From an uncultured Phocaeicola sp. (GTDB lineage: Bacteria > Bacteroidota > Bacteroidia > Bacteroidales > Bacteroidaceae), in NCBI GenBank assembly GCA_944320135.1, contig CALUGI010000009.1:1-64000 (forward strand): DNA of 64,000 nucleotides, in the 5' to 3' direction. The number at the start of each line of letters is the position of its first letter. Within the stretch, counting starts at the first letter, position 1. Position numbers and translations under genes: made by a program. Below, piece after piece: positions 10,871 through 18,285 of the stretch. A model generated the notes under the pieces. It was not told the DNA's origin. It saw only the letters and a list, made by a program, of their open reading frames with translations, and did not search any database.

Positions 10871-11793
10871 TTCTCATTCACCATTCGCACACATGTCTCA
10901 TAAAAGCGGTCAAACCGCCGGGCCTGTTCCCCGGAGAAACCCAACTGAGCTTTTATATTATCCGCTTTTTCATGATCAACCAAGGTTTCTATTCCCGGAT
11001 ATTCTTCATCAATAAACCTTTCCCAACCGTTCAGCAACTCATCAAGCACTTTCGGGTCTTTGGCAAAAGGCAACTCGGAAACTTGGAGGCGATATCCAAA
11101 CGTGAAGTTTTCTTCCAATAGCTTGGCTTGCAACTTGCGCCTTAGAACTGCCGGAACTTTCTTGGTCGGAGCAAATACATCGACGCACGCCGGATGCCAA
11201 TGAGTATTGCCCAAACCTAACGAATGGGTCAGATAGCGGTCATCGCTGGAATCTAAGGATAGAGCGAGAGCTGCGTTGCCGTACTTTTTTTCAAGTTTCT
11301 TGTCCCTTGCAAGCTCTTTGTTTCTTTTTTCTACCTCCTTAGGAGTCCAAGGGTGTGCGTCAACAATGCTCAATTCTGCATATCCGCGCATACGCACTTC
11401 TACAATATCTCCCGTTTTGAATCGGATTTTTTCTTCCGGACGACCGTAGAAAAGAAGATCTTCCCCCTTTTCGTCTGTCCAAACATTCTCGTCGTTCAGT
11501 TCCCCATCGCGTGTGTAGGTACGGGAAGCAACGGTACGTCCATACGGCACATCCAACAGCATCTTATTAATGGCATATCCTAAAGTGAATGCATACCCTT
11601 CATCGGAGTCTCCATCCCTCTCACATTCCTCTTTGTCCTTTTTCGATTCTGCGACATCCTCTTGAAGCATGTCATAGGCTTTCTCAAATGTGGAAAACAA
11701 TCCCAATTCTGATTCATTTACTCTGCGTGAAGGATAACGCAAGGTTTCCAACATGATTCTGTTCAGCTCAAATACCACCATTGCATCTGTCAT
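10867..11793 (-). CDS. unknown protein, tandem paralogue A
   Basis: A 308-residue cytosolic protein clearly paralogous to the next gene upstream (11801-12709). Shared landmarks in order are VFEL, the region LGLFSTFEKAYDMLQE, YTRDGELNDENVWT, FYGRPEEKIRFKTGDIVEV, VFAPTKKVP, RKLQAKLLE, QVSELPFAKDPKVLDELL and LGFSGEQARRFDRFYE. The central FYGRP...GDIVEV stretch looks like a small beta-barrel; the C-terminus is helical. No function is known to me. Alignment with its paralogue suggests translation might instead begin at residue 5. It is separated by 7 bp from the paralogue and coupled by ATGA to the 288-aa gene. Confidence 0.75.
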   Translation of the reverse strand: MTDAMVVFELNRIMLETLRYPSRRVNESELGLFSTFEKAYDMLQEDVAESKKDKEECERDGDSDEGYAFTLGYAINKMLLDVPYGRTVASRTYTRDGELNDENVWTDEKGEDLLFYGRPEEKIRFKTGDIVEVRMRGYAELSIVDAHPWTPKEVEKRNKELARDKKLEKKYGNAALALSLDSSDDRYLTHSLGLGNTHWHPACVDVFAPTKKVPAVLRRKLQAKLLEENFTFGYRLQVSELPFAKDPKVLDELLNGWERFIDEEYPGIETLVDHEKADNIKAQLGFSGEQARRFDRFYETCVRMVNEK

Positions 11794-11800
11794 TTTAGAT

Positions 11801-12709
11801 TTACACTTCTTTTTTCCTTTCTTTCATCAACCGTTTGCACTTCTCATAGAAACGGTCAAATCGTTTGGCCTGTTTTTCAGAGAAACCCAACTGTAATTTT
11901 ATCGTGTCCGCATCATTATAAACGACTAAACATTTTATATCTTCATAGACCCATTTCTTCTCCTTATAAATTTTGGGTTTCACAAGTTTTTCCCAGTTGC
12001 TTAACACCTCATCAAGGACTTTTGAATCCTTGGCAAACGGCAGTTCGGAGATTTGCACATGGTGTCCGGAAGTAATGATTTGCTCCAGCAATTTGCCCTG
12101 CAGTTTCCGTTTTATTTTGCTTGGAACTTTCTTGGTAGGAGCAAACACATAGGGAGCTTCAGGATGGCCGTGCGTATCGCCTATTCCTATCGAATAAGCC
12201 ATATAGCAATCATCTGTGGAGTCAAGCCACGTTCCATTTTCCGGCGAATCTCCTTCTTTTTCCCAACGCGCTTTACAACGTTTCTCAAATTCTTCCGTAG
12301 AAGTTGGTGTATGATGAATAATATGCAACTCACTTTCACCGCCTTGGCATACCTCTACTATATCACCGAGTTTGAAACGAATCTTTTCTTTGGGACGACC
12401 ATAAAAAGGATTTAATCCACCCGGGTCATTTTCATTTGTCCAAACACATCCGTCATTCAATATTCCATCTTTCGTATAAGTGTAGGTGGAAATAATCACA
12501 TTATCCCAATAAGAAGCGTCAAAAACCCGTTCTTCAACGATATACCCCATTATGTACTTCATATAAGGTTCTTCCTCTGCCACAAACTCCTGCAATACTT
12601 CGTATGTCTTGTCAAGAGAAGAATATATCCCTAAAGTGTACTTTCGCGTCTTGCGTATAGGATAATTCAAATTTTCCAGTTCGATTTTGCTTAGTTCAAA
12701 TACAGTCAT
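11801..12709 (-). CDS. unknown protein, tandem paralogue B
   Basis: A 302-residue protein sharing the whole architecture of the neighbouring 308-aa gene: MTVFELSKIELENLNYP, LGIYSSLDKTYEVLQE, YTKDGILNDGCVWT, FYGRPKEKIRFKLGDIVEV, VFAPTKKVP, QISELPFAKDSKVLDEVL and LGFSEKQAKRFDRFYE. The paralogues diverge most in the segment between residues 40 and 75 and around residues 150-190. Such head-to-tail duplicates are typical of genes under diversifying selection, for example immunity genes, but no toxin partner is present. It lies 74 bp after the nuclease-like gene. AT-richer than the flanking core genes. Confidence 0.75.
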   Translation of the reverse strand: MTVFELSKIELENLNYPIRKTRKYTLGIYSSLDKTYEVLQEFVAEEEPYMKYIMGYIVEERVFDASYWDNVIISTYTYTKDGILNDGCVWTNENDPGGLNPFYGRPKEKIRFKLGDIVEVCQGGESELHIIHHTPTSTEEFEKRCKARWEKEGDSPENGTWLDSTDDCYMAYSIGIGDTHGHPEAPYVFAPTKKVPSKIKRKLQGKLLEQIITSGHHVQISELPFAKDSKVLDEVLSNWEKLVKPKIYKEKKWVYEDIKCLVVYNDADTIKLQLGFSEKQAKRFDRFYEKCKRLMKERKKEV

Positions 12710-12783
12710 TATATCAATGATGGAGGATTGTCAAACTTATCCCCAAAGAGATTTGGGAATAAGTCCGACAACCTAAAATTAAA

Positions 12784-13749
12784 TTACAAATACCTTTCCG
12801 TCAGATAATCGCAATAAGCCTCATTGCCCATATAAGCATATTCAGACAAGTTAGCTATCACTTCCTGATAGGTTACGGCCTTAAAATGGATATTGTCCTT
12901 TTCGGCAATGGCGGCAAACTGATTTATTTCTTCCTGATGCCAGAAACCGTCACACCCAAGCACATCATACCACAAGTAAACAAGATAAAAGTTACGTTTT
13001 ACCGCTACTTCCAATTTCCGTTCGCCTAATCTTAACTCCCGCTTGCTTGTTTGCTTCAATCCTAAAATGTGTTTGATCAGCTGTGCGGCATCCAGATAAC
13101 GGAACTTGTTGTTGTACGGAGAAATCTCTTTGGCCAGTTTGTAGAGATTGGGCAAGCCGTCCCAGAGAGACTCATCCTCCACATATTTAGCTTTCAGACC
13201 GTCATGTTTGCCCCCGTATGGTTCTGTAAATTTGGACTCGAAAGCAAAATCGAAATCTCCGTGAACCAAGACATCAATGTTCGGTGTGCGAGGAAACAAG
13301 GATTTGTCTGGACTTATTTCAAACTTTTCTTCAAACCTCATATCCGTATATTCAAGCGGCTTGCTGACTTCCACCATTCTGCTGTCCGTTTTTGAGCCCA
13401 CATTTTCGTGTACTTTCGTAATGGTCTTTGTCGTAGACAGCTTGCAGGCCGCTAAAAGAGGATACAGGTCTTTCCCTTGCCAATACTGAAACATATTGAC
13501 CACAAGGGCTGATGACGAATGAAGCGCTTTCATCTTAGCCAGACGCTTTTCGCCGTCTGTTGTCTCGTTTCCGTCCGCATTGCCGTAACGGGTCATGCTT
13601 TCGGCCGATAACGGAACAAACAAATTCTGATTGAGTTCGTTCACATAATTCTTTTCACCATTGCTTCCGATTGTTCCGGGCACCAATTCAAAGCCTTTTC
13701 TCCTTGCCCAATTCTGCTGTTTCGACAAAATAAATTTGCGTCCGTTCAT
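12784..13749 (-). CDS. PD-(D/E)xK nuclease-like protein (PGN_0703-type)
   Basis: A 321-residue protein with a likely restriction-endonuclease-fold active site: D159 in NIDVLVHG, then E171 and K173 in FAFESKFTEPYGG, giving a D-x11-ExK arrangement. Upstream are a conserved-looking HSSSALVVNMFQYW segment (residues 77-90) and, after the active site, RYLDAAQLIKHILGL (218-231), which may correspond to the usual motif-following helix. I recall this pattern from proteins labelled PGN_0703-family putative restriction endonucleases; that family name is from memory. No DNA methyltransferase or specificity protein is near. It is the first gene of the accessory operon and has a long leader (start at 13749, possible -7 element at 14023-14030). 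Confidence 0.72.
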   Translation of the reverse strand: MNGRKFILSKQQNWARRKGFELVPGTIGSNGEKNYVNELNQNLFVPLSAESMTRYGNADGNETTDGEKRLAKMKALHSSSALVVNMFQYWQGKDLYPLLAACKLSTTKTITKVHENVGSKTDSRMVEVSKPLEYTDMRFEEKFEISPDKSLFPRTPNIDVLVHGDFDFAFESKFTEPYGGKHDGLKAKYVEDESLWDGLPNLYKLAKEISPYNNKFRYLDAAQLIKHILGLKQTSKRELRLGERKLEVAVKRNFYLVYLWYDVLGCDGFWHQEEINQFAAIAEKDNIHFKAVTYQEVIANLSEYAYMGNEAYCDYLTERYL

Positions 13750-13804
13750 AGTAAAAATAAAAAAACGCCGCAGGCTCCTTTACGGACAGGTTAATCAAAA
13801 AGGA

Positions 13805-13878
13805 AAGTGTGGAGCCATCGTTTACCGTGCAGGAGGTTCTGACAAAACCCAGAAACAAATAAACAATACTCCACACTT
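13805..13878 (-). promoter_or_regulatory. inverted repeat in leader of nuclease-like gene
   Basis: AAGTGTGGAG at 13805-13814 is the exact reverse complement of CTCCACACTT at 13869-13878, with a 54-bp loop. It lies 56-130 bp upstream of the start at 13749 and, if transcription begins near 14020, inside the transcript. A role in control of the nuclease gene is inference. Confidence 0.45.
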
Positions 13879-14022
13879 GTTTAGTATATGTCTTTTGAAC
13901 ATACGCTACCCAAGCGACGAATGTTATTGCCTATCCCTGTTCCTTTGAAACTGTCAGATTTCCTACACAGGATAAAAGCGAAACACTTTCACTATTCAAT
14001 TTGTCACTCTTTGCGACAGATG

Positions 14023-14030
14023 CAAAGATA
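14023..14030 (-). promoter_or_regulatory. possible -7 element of accessory operon
   Basis: The minus strand reads TATCTTTG, matching TAnnTTTG. No clear TTTG lies at the right distance upstream. It would give a leader of about 270 bases for the nuclease-like gene. Confidence 0.4.
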
Positions 14031-14253
14031 GTAAAGTTTACTCAAAAATAACATTCCAATCAAGGAATATTGTCTTCTTTGCTCTGGGTCTATTCTATAA
14101 TACGAAAATCAAATGACACTAAAAGAAAAACGAAACACTTTTTTACATATCAAACAAAAGCTTTTCCGACAGTATTCGTTTCATTATTAGCCATAAACGG
14201 GAGAGCAACGATGTTTTTAGAAGTTTCCCATTAATGTTATTTAAGTTTTTCCC

Positions 14254-14310
14254 GCTTCCATTTTTGAGACAAGTCTGTAATTTTTTAGACTTTGCCTCAA
14301 AAATGGAAGC
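14254..14310. repeat. 15-bp perfect inverted repeat
   Basis: Arms 14254-14268 and 14296-14310 (GCTTCCATTTTTGAG and its complement) are perfect; the 27-base spacer itself contains AAGTCT/AGACTT, so the whole forms one long interrupted hairpin. It may be the end of a lost mobile element, a terminator for transcripts from either side, or a protein site. No transposase lies nearby. Confidence 0.6.
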
Positions 14311-14328
14311 GGATACTGCCGCCAAGTT

Positions 14329-14450
14329 AAAAGCACAACTCCGCCGCCTTTGCGCTCAAACTCCCCCGCTTAAGCGGAAAAAGCGTCCGGGAAAAGCGGC
14401 AAAGTCCCCGAACGCTTCGCTGCACGCAAAAAGCGCATCCGCCGTTTCCC
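14329..14450. repeat. A-tract/GC-core repeat array
   Basis: Units beginning with an A-tract at about 14329, 14358, 14378, 14401 and 14428 (lengths 29, 20, 23, 27, 23). Cores are GC-rich with CGTCCGGG, CCCCGAACG and GCATCCGCC. Same family as the arrays at 8.47, 30.15, 34.50, 41.50 and 55.37 kb. Confidence 0.5.
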
Positions 14451-14598
14451 AAAGAAGCATAAAATATAAAAACGCAAGAAATTCGATAACAAACGCACCA
14501 AACAAAAAGAAAAAGGCATGAAAAATGAAGGAAATTTGCCGTTCCCCGCTTTTCGGCTGCAAGATTTTTATGCGCCAAGCACGCATTTCTTGCAAGAA

Positions 14599-14632
14599 TT
14601 TGAGTGATTTTTCAAAAGATGCGTTACATTTG
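14599..14632 (+). promoter_or_regulatory. promoter of glsA-glsB
   Basis: TTTG at 14599-14602, 22-bp spacer, TACATTTG at 14625-14632, matching the Bacteroides consensus, 18 bp before the glsA start. Confidence 0.65.
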
Positions 14633-14650
14633 CAAAGTAAATGAAGATAT

Positions 14651-15469
14651 ATGGATGAGAAATCAATGTTTTTGGTAGATATCGACAAGGTGGTGAGGGA
14701 AAAGGCCGGGAAAAAGGCTGACCGTATCCCCCGCTTTCTCATATCATATTTGAAACGAATCGTCCATCAGGATGAAATCAACGCTTTCCTCACGAGCGTA
14801 GCCGACAAAGAAGGAATGGACTTCCTCGAAGCATGTGTGGAATACTTGGACATCAGGCTTGAAGTGGAAGGAATGGAAAACCTGCCCGCCGAAGGTCTCT
14901 GCACGTTCGTCTCCAACCACCCGCTGGGAGGGCAGGACGGCATCGCCCTCGGATATATCTTGGGGAAACACTATGGAGGACGCATCAAATACTTGGTCAA
15001 CGACCTGCTGATGAACCTGCACGGGATCGCGCCGCTCTGCATACCCATCAACAAGACCGGCTCGCAATCGCGCGACTTCCCGCGAATGGTGGAAGCCGGA
15101 TTCCGTTCGGACGCGCACATCATCATGTTTCCGGCAGGCATCTGCTCGCGCAGGAGGCACGGGACAATCAAAGATTTGCCGTGGAAAAAAACGTTCGTGA
15201 CGAAAAGCGTAGAAACGCAGAGAAACGTAGTGCCTATACACTTCGAAGGGCGCAACTCCAACTTCTTTTACAATTTGGCAAACGCATGCAAGTTTCTGGG
15301 GATAAAGTTCAACGTTGCAATGCTGTATCTGGCAGACGAGATGTACAAAAACCGTCACAAGACATTCCGCGTAACAATCGGCAAGCCGATTCCCTGGCAA
15401 ACGTTCAACAAATCGAAGACTCCCGCCGAATGGGCTGACTACGTGCGCGAGCTGGTTTACAAACTTTAA
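14651..15469 (+). CDS. glsA: PlsC-type acyltransferase, glycine lipid synthesis (GlsA)
   Basis: A 272-residue acyltransferase. The active-site box NHPLGGQDG (about residues 90-98) is the HxxxxxD form of the PlsC family, followed by the acceptor-binding MFPAGICSRR (about 158-167). In Bacteroides the adjacent gene pair of a PlsC-like O-acyltransferase (GlsA) and a GNAT-like N-acyltransferase (GlsB) makes glycine and serine-glycine lipids, abundant membrane lipids of the phylum. The next gene, 29 bp downstream, is exactly that GNAT-like partner, which makes the assignment firm by context. No membrane-spanning segment is obvious; the enzyme probably binds the inner face of the membrane. Confidence 0.82.
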   Translation: MDEKSMFLVDIDKVVREKAGKKADRIPRFLISYLKRIVHQDEINAFLTSVADKEGMDFLEACVEYLDIRLEVEGMENLPAEGLCTFVSNHPLGGQDGIALGYILGKHYGGRIKYLVNDLLMNLHGIAPLCIPINKTGSQSRDFPRMVEAGFRSDAHIIMFPAGICSRRRHGTIKDLPWKKTFVTKSVETQRNVVPIHFEGRNSNFFYNLANACKFLGIKFNVAMLYLADEMYKNRHKTFRVTIGKPIPWQTFNKSKTPAEWADYVRELVYKL

Positions 15470-15498
15470 CGACGAGATTAGCAGAGAAGAATATATAT

Positions 15499-16488
15499 AT
15501 GGAAGAAATTATTGCGCCGATTGACAAAAAGATTCTGAAATCGGAACTGACGGAAGACAGACGTTTGAGATTCACGAACAAGAGCAACAACGAGATTTAC
15601 ATCGTTACATGGAAAAACGCGCCAAACGTGCTGAAAGAAATCGGACGCTTGCGCGAAATCGCTTTCCGCGCGGCCGGCGGAGGAACGGGAAAGGCATTGG
15701 ACCTCGACGAGTATGACCTGATGGAGCATCCTTACTATCAACTGATAGTGTGGAATCCTGAATCGGAAGAAATCTTGGGAGGATACCGCTACATCATGGG
15801 CGACGAGGTGGAGTTTGACGAAAAAGGGGAACCGATACTGGCTACTGCACACATGTTCAAGTTCTCCGAAAAGTTTCTGAAGGAATACCTTCCCGCCACA
15901 ATCGAACTGGGGCGCTCTTTCGTCACGCTCGAATACCAGTCTACGCGCGCCGGCTCGAAAGGTCTGTTCGCTCTCGACAACCTGTGGGACGGGTTGGGCG
16001 CACTCACGGTGGTAATGCCCCAAGTGAAATATCTGTTCGGGAAAATGACAATGTATCCAAGCTACAACCGCTTCGGACGCGACATGATTCTGTATTTCCT
16101 GAAAAAGCATTTCGACGACAAAGAAAAGCTGATAATCCCCGAAAAGCCGCTCCGGATAGAAACCGACCCGACCGTACTTGAAAAGCTGTTCTGCCACGAC
16201 ACGTTCAAGGAAGACTACAAGGTGCTCAATACGGAAATCCGCAAATTGGGCTACAACATACCTCCGTTGGTGAACGCCTATATGGGCCTTTCTCCCACGA
16301 TGCGCATGTTCGGTACGGCCATCAACGACGGGTTCGGCGACGTGGAGGAAACGGGCATCCTGATTGCCGTCGACGAAATTCTGGAAGAAAAGCGTATCCG
16401 CCACATCGAATCCTTCATTAAAGAACACCCGGAAGCGCTGAACATTACGTCTCCGGCCAATCCGATAGTCAACAGAATAAAGAAATAA
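15499..16488 (+). CDS. glsB: GNAT-type N-acyltransferase, glycine lipid synthesis (GlsB)
   Basis: A 329-residue protein of the hemolysin/OlsB-like GNAT fold. Recognisable segments are IGRLREIAFRAAGGGTG (residues about 47-63), YDLMEHPYYQLIVWNPESEEILGGYRY (73-100), ELGRSFVTLEYQ (138-149) and LFALDNLWDGLGAL (155-168). The reaction in Bacteroides is N-acylation of glycine with a 3-hydroxy fatty acid, giving commendamide-type mono-acyl glycine, which GlsA then O-acylates. The C-terminal 80 residues (VNAYMGLSPTMRMFGTAIND onward) are shared with the longer members of this family. It follows glsA by 29 bp on the same transcript. Confidence 0.82.
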   Translation: MEEIIAPIDKKILKSELTEDRRLRFTNKSNNEIYIVTWKNAPNVLKEIGRLREIAFRAAGGGTGKALDLDEYDLMEHPYYQLIVWNPESEEILGGYRYIMGDEVEFDEKGEPILATAHMFKFSEKFLKEYLPATIELGRSFVTLEYQSTRAGSKGLFALDNLWDGLGALTVVMPQVKYLFGKMTMYPSYNRFGRDMILYFLKKHFDDKEKLIIPEKPLRIETDPTVLEKLFCHDTFKEDYKVLNTEIRKLGYNIPPLVNAYMGLSPTMRMFGTAINDGFGDVEETGILIAVDEILEEKRIRHIESFIKEHPEALNITSPANPIVNRIKK

Positions 16489-16560
16489 TTGTCCGCGCCG
16501 GACGTAACCTGCGGATTGCGTCCGGCACCGGTCTTCTCGCCGGACAACACAAAAGCAACA

Positions 16561-18285
16561 ATGATGAAAAATACGTATCCTTTGTTAATGCTGTTCCTAT
16601 GCGTGATATGCTTTTCCTTCACGCAAGACCATACCGTTACCATCCATACGATAGGCGATTCGACAATGGCGAACAAATCGCTGAAAGCCGGAAACCCGGA
16701 AAGAGGATGGGGGCATGTGCTCGGCGGATTCTTCAGCGAAGAAGTGCGTGTGGAAAACCATGCGCTGAACGGCCGAAGCTCGAAAAGTTTCATCGATGAA
16801 GGGCATTGGACGAAAGTGCTCGGAAAAATCCGCCCAGGCGACTATGTGTTCATCCAGTTCGGGCACAACGACGAGAAGGCGGACGAGAAACGCCATACGG
16901 AGCCGGGAGCGTCTTTCGACGAGAACCTGCGGCGTTTCGTGCGCGAGACCCGTGAACGGGGAGGCACACCCGTGCTGTTCAACTCGATTGTGCGGAGAAA
17001 CTTCGGCGCAAACCCGGACGCCATAGCTGCCGATGACATACGGAGCAGCAAATCGGAAGCTGTAGTCGAGGGGGATACGCTGGTGGACACGCACGGAAAG
17101 TATCTGGATTCTCCTAAGAACGTGGCGGAAGAAATGGACGTGCCATTCGTCGACATGAACGGACTGACCGCCGAGCTGGTGGAATCGATGGGAGTGGAAG
17201 GTTCCAAGAAACTGTTTATGTGGATTCCGGAAGGGGTATGCCCGGCCTGCCCGAAAGGTAGGCAGGACAATACGCACCTCAACGTGTACGGGGCGCGAAA
17301 GGTGGCCTCGCTGGCGGTCGATGCAATAGCCGAGGCCGTCCCTGCCTTGAAGCCCTACGTGCGGCACTATGATTTCGTGGTGGCTAAAGACGGAAGCGGC
17401 GATTTCTTCACCGTTCAGGAAGCAATCAACGCCGTCCCCGACTTCAGAAAAGGCAAGCGCACCACGATATTGGTAAGAAAAGGAGAATACAAGGAGCGGG
17501 TAATCGTGCCCGAATGCAAAATCAACGTGTCTCTGATTGGAGAAGAAGGGGCGACGCTGACCGGAGACGGATACGCCTCCAAGCCGAACGCCTTCGGCGA
17601 GCCCATGTCTACTTCAGGCTCGGCCACCTGCTACATCTACGCGCCCGACTTTTATGCGGAGAACATCACTTTTGCAAACACGGCGGGCCTTGTCGGACAG
17701 GCCGTGGCCTGCTTCGTAAGCGCCGACCGCGTTTTTTTTAAAGGCTGCCGCTTTTTGGGGCATCAGGACACCCTCTACACTTACGGCAAGGGCTGCCGCC
17801 AATACTATGAGTCGTGCTGCATCGAAGGCACCGTCGACTTCATCTTCGGATGGTCGACCGCAGTGTTCAAAGATTGCGTCATCCGAAGCATAGGCAACGG
17901 CTACATCACAGCCCCATCCACGGACAAGGGAGAGAAATACGGCTATGTGTTCTGGAACTGCCGGATAGAAGCCGCAGAAGGAGTGGAATCGGTCTACCTG
18001 TCGCGCCCGTGGCGGCCATACGCGCAGGCCGTTTTCATCGGATGCGAACTTGGCGCGCACATTGCCCCGGAGGGATGGAACAATTGGGGGAAGGCCGCCA
18101 ATGAGAAAACCGTATTCTATGCGGAATACAAGAACACCGGAGCGGGAGCGAACGCGGAAAAGCGCGCGCCCTACGGGAAACAGCTGGCATCGCCCGAAAA
18201 CTACACTCCCGAAAAAGTCTTGGCTGGAAACGACGGATGGAACCCGCTGGAAAACGGAAACGCTTTGCTTAAAATTAAACGATGA
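16561..18285 (+). CDS. GDSL acetylesterase - pectin methylesterase (CE8) fusion
   Basis: A 574-residue exported pectin-deesterifying enzyme with two catalytic halves. The start at 16561 gives a signal peptide (LLMLFLCVICFSF); the longer frame is not signal-like. Residues about 20-260 form an SGNH esterase of the rhamnogalacturonan acetylesterase type: GDST with the nucleophile serine near residue 33, oxyanion GHND, and the DNTHLN block with the catalytic D and H. Residues about 275-570 form a right-handed beta-helix pectinesterase: GQAVA, HQDTLY (acid/base Asp), DFIFG (nucleophile Asp) and the arginine of SRPW. Deacetylation and demethylation of pectin would be combined. It overlaps the next gene by four bases (ATGA at 18282), so the sensor and the enzyme are translationally coupled. 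Confidence 0.92.
   Translation: MMKNTYPLLMLFLCVICFSFTQDHTVTIHTIGDSTMANKSLKAGNPERGWGHVLGGFFSEEVRVENHALNGRSSKSFIDEGHWTKVLGKIRPGDYVFIQFGHNDEKADEKRHTEPGASFDENLRRFVRETRERGGTPVLFNSIVRRNFGANPDAIAADDIRSSKSEAVVEGDTLVDTHGKYLDSPKNVAEEMDVPFVDMNGLTAELVESMGVEGSKKLFMWIPEGVCPACPKGRQDNTHLNVYGARKVASLAVDAIAEAVPALKPYVRHYDFVVAKDGSGDFFTVQEAINAVPDFRKGKRTTILVRKGEYKERVIVPECKINVSLIGEEGATLTGDGYASKPNAFGEPMSTSGSATCYIYAPDFYAENITFANTAGLVGQAVACFVSADRVFFKGCRFLGHQDTLYTYGKGCRQYYESCCIEGTVDFIFGWSTAVFKDCVIRSIGNGYITAPSTDKGEKYGYVFWNCRIEAAEGVESVYLSRPWRPYAQAVFIGCELGAHIAPEGWNNWGKAANEKTVFYAEYKNTGAGANAEKRAPYGKQLASPENYTPEKVLAGNDGWNPLENGNALLKIKR

Larger units (their letters stand above)
13750..14650. other. 900-bp gene-free region between accessory operon and glsA
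   Basis: No credible gene is present. Contents in order: a probable 5' leader of the nuclease-like gene with a 10-bp inverted repeat (13805-13814 with 13869-13878); a minus-strand -7-like TATCTTTG (complement of 14023-14030); an AT-rich stretch; a 15-bp perfect inverted repeat (14254-14310); an array of A-tract/GC-core units (about 14329-14450); and the glsA promoter (14599-14632). Short minus-strand frames of 60-62 codons at 13688-13876 and 14143-14325 lack any family features. Confidence 0.6.

Noticed and set aside
13688-13876. 62-codon minus-strand frame overlapping the start of the nuclease-like gene
   Set aside because: It is in a different frame from the downstream gene and no family or start signal supports it; a leader peptide cannot be excluded but is not shown.
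14143-14325. 60-codon minus-strand frame in the gene-free gap
   Set aside because: It spans part of the inverted repeat, shows no protein family features and lacks a promoter.
13900-14600. Insertion-sequence or transposase remnant
   Set aside because: No transposase motif, no target-site duplication and no matched outer ends were seen; only the inverted repeat at 14254-14310 stands out.
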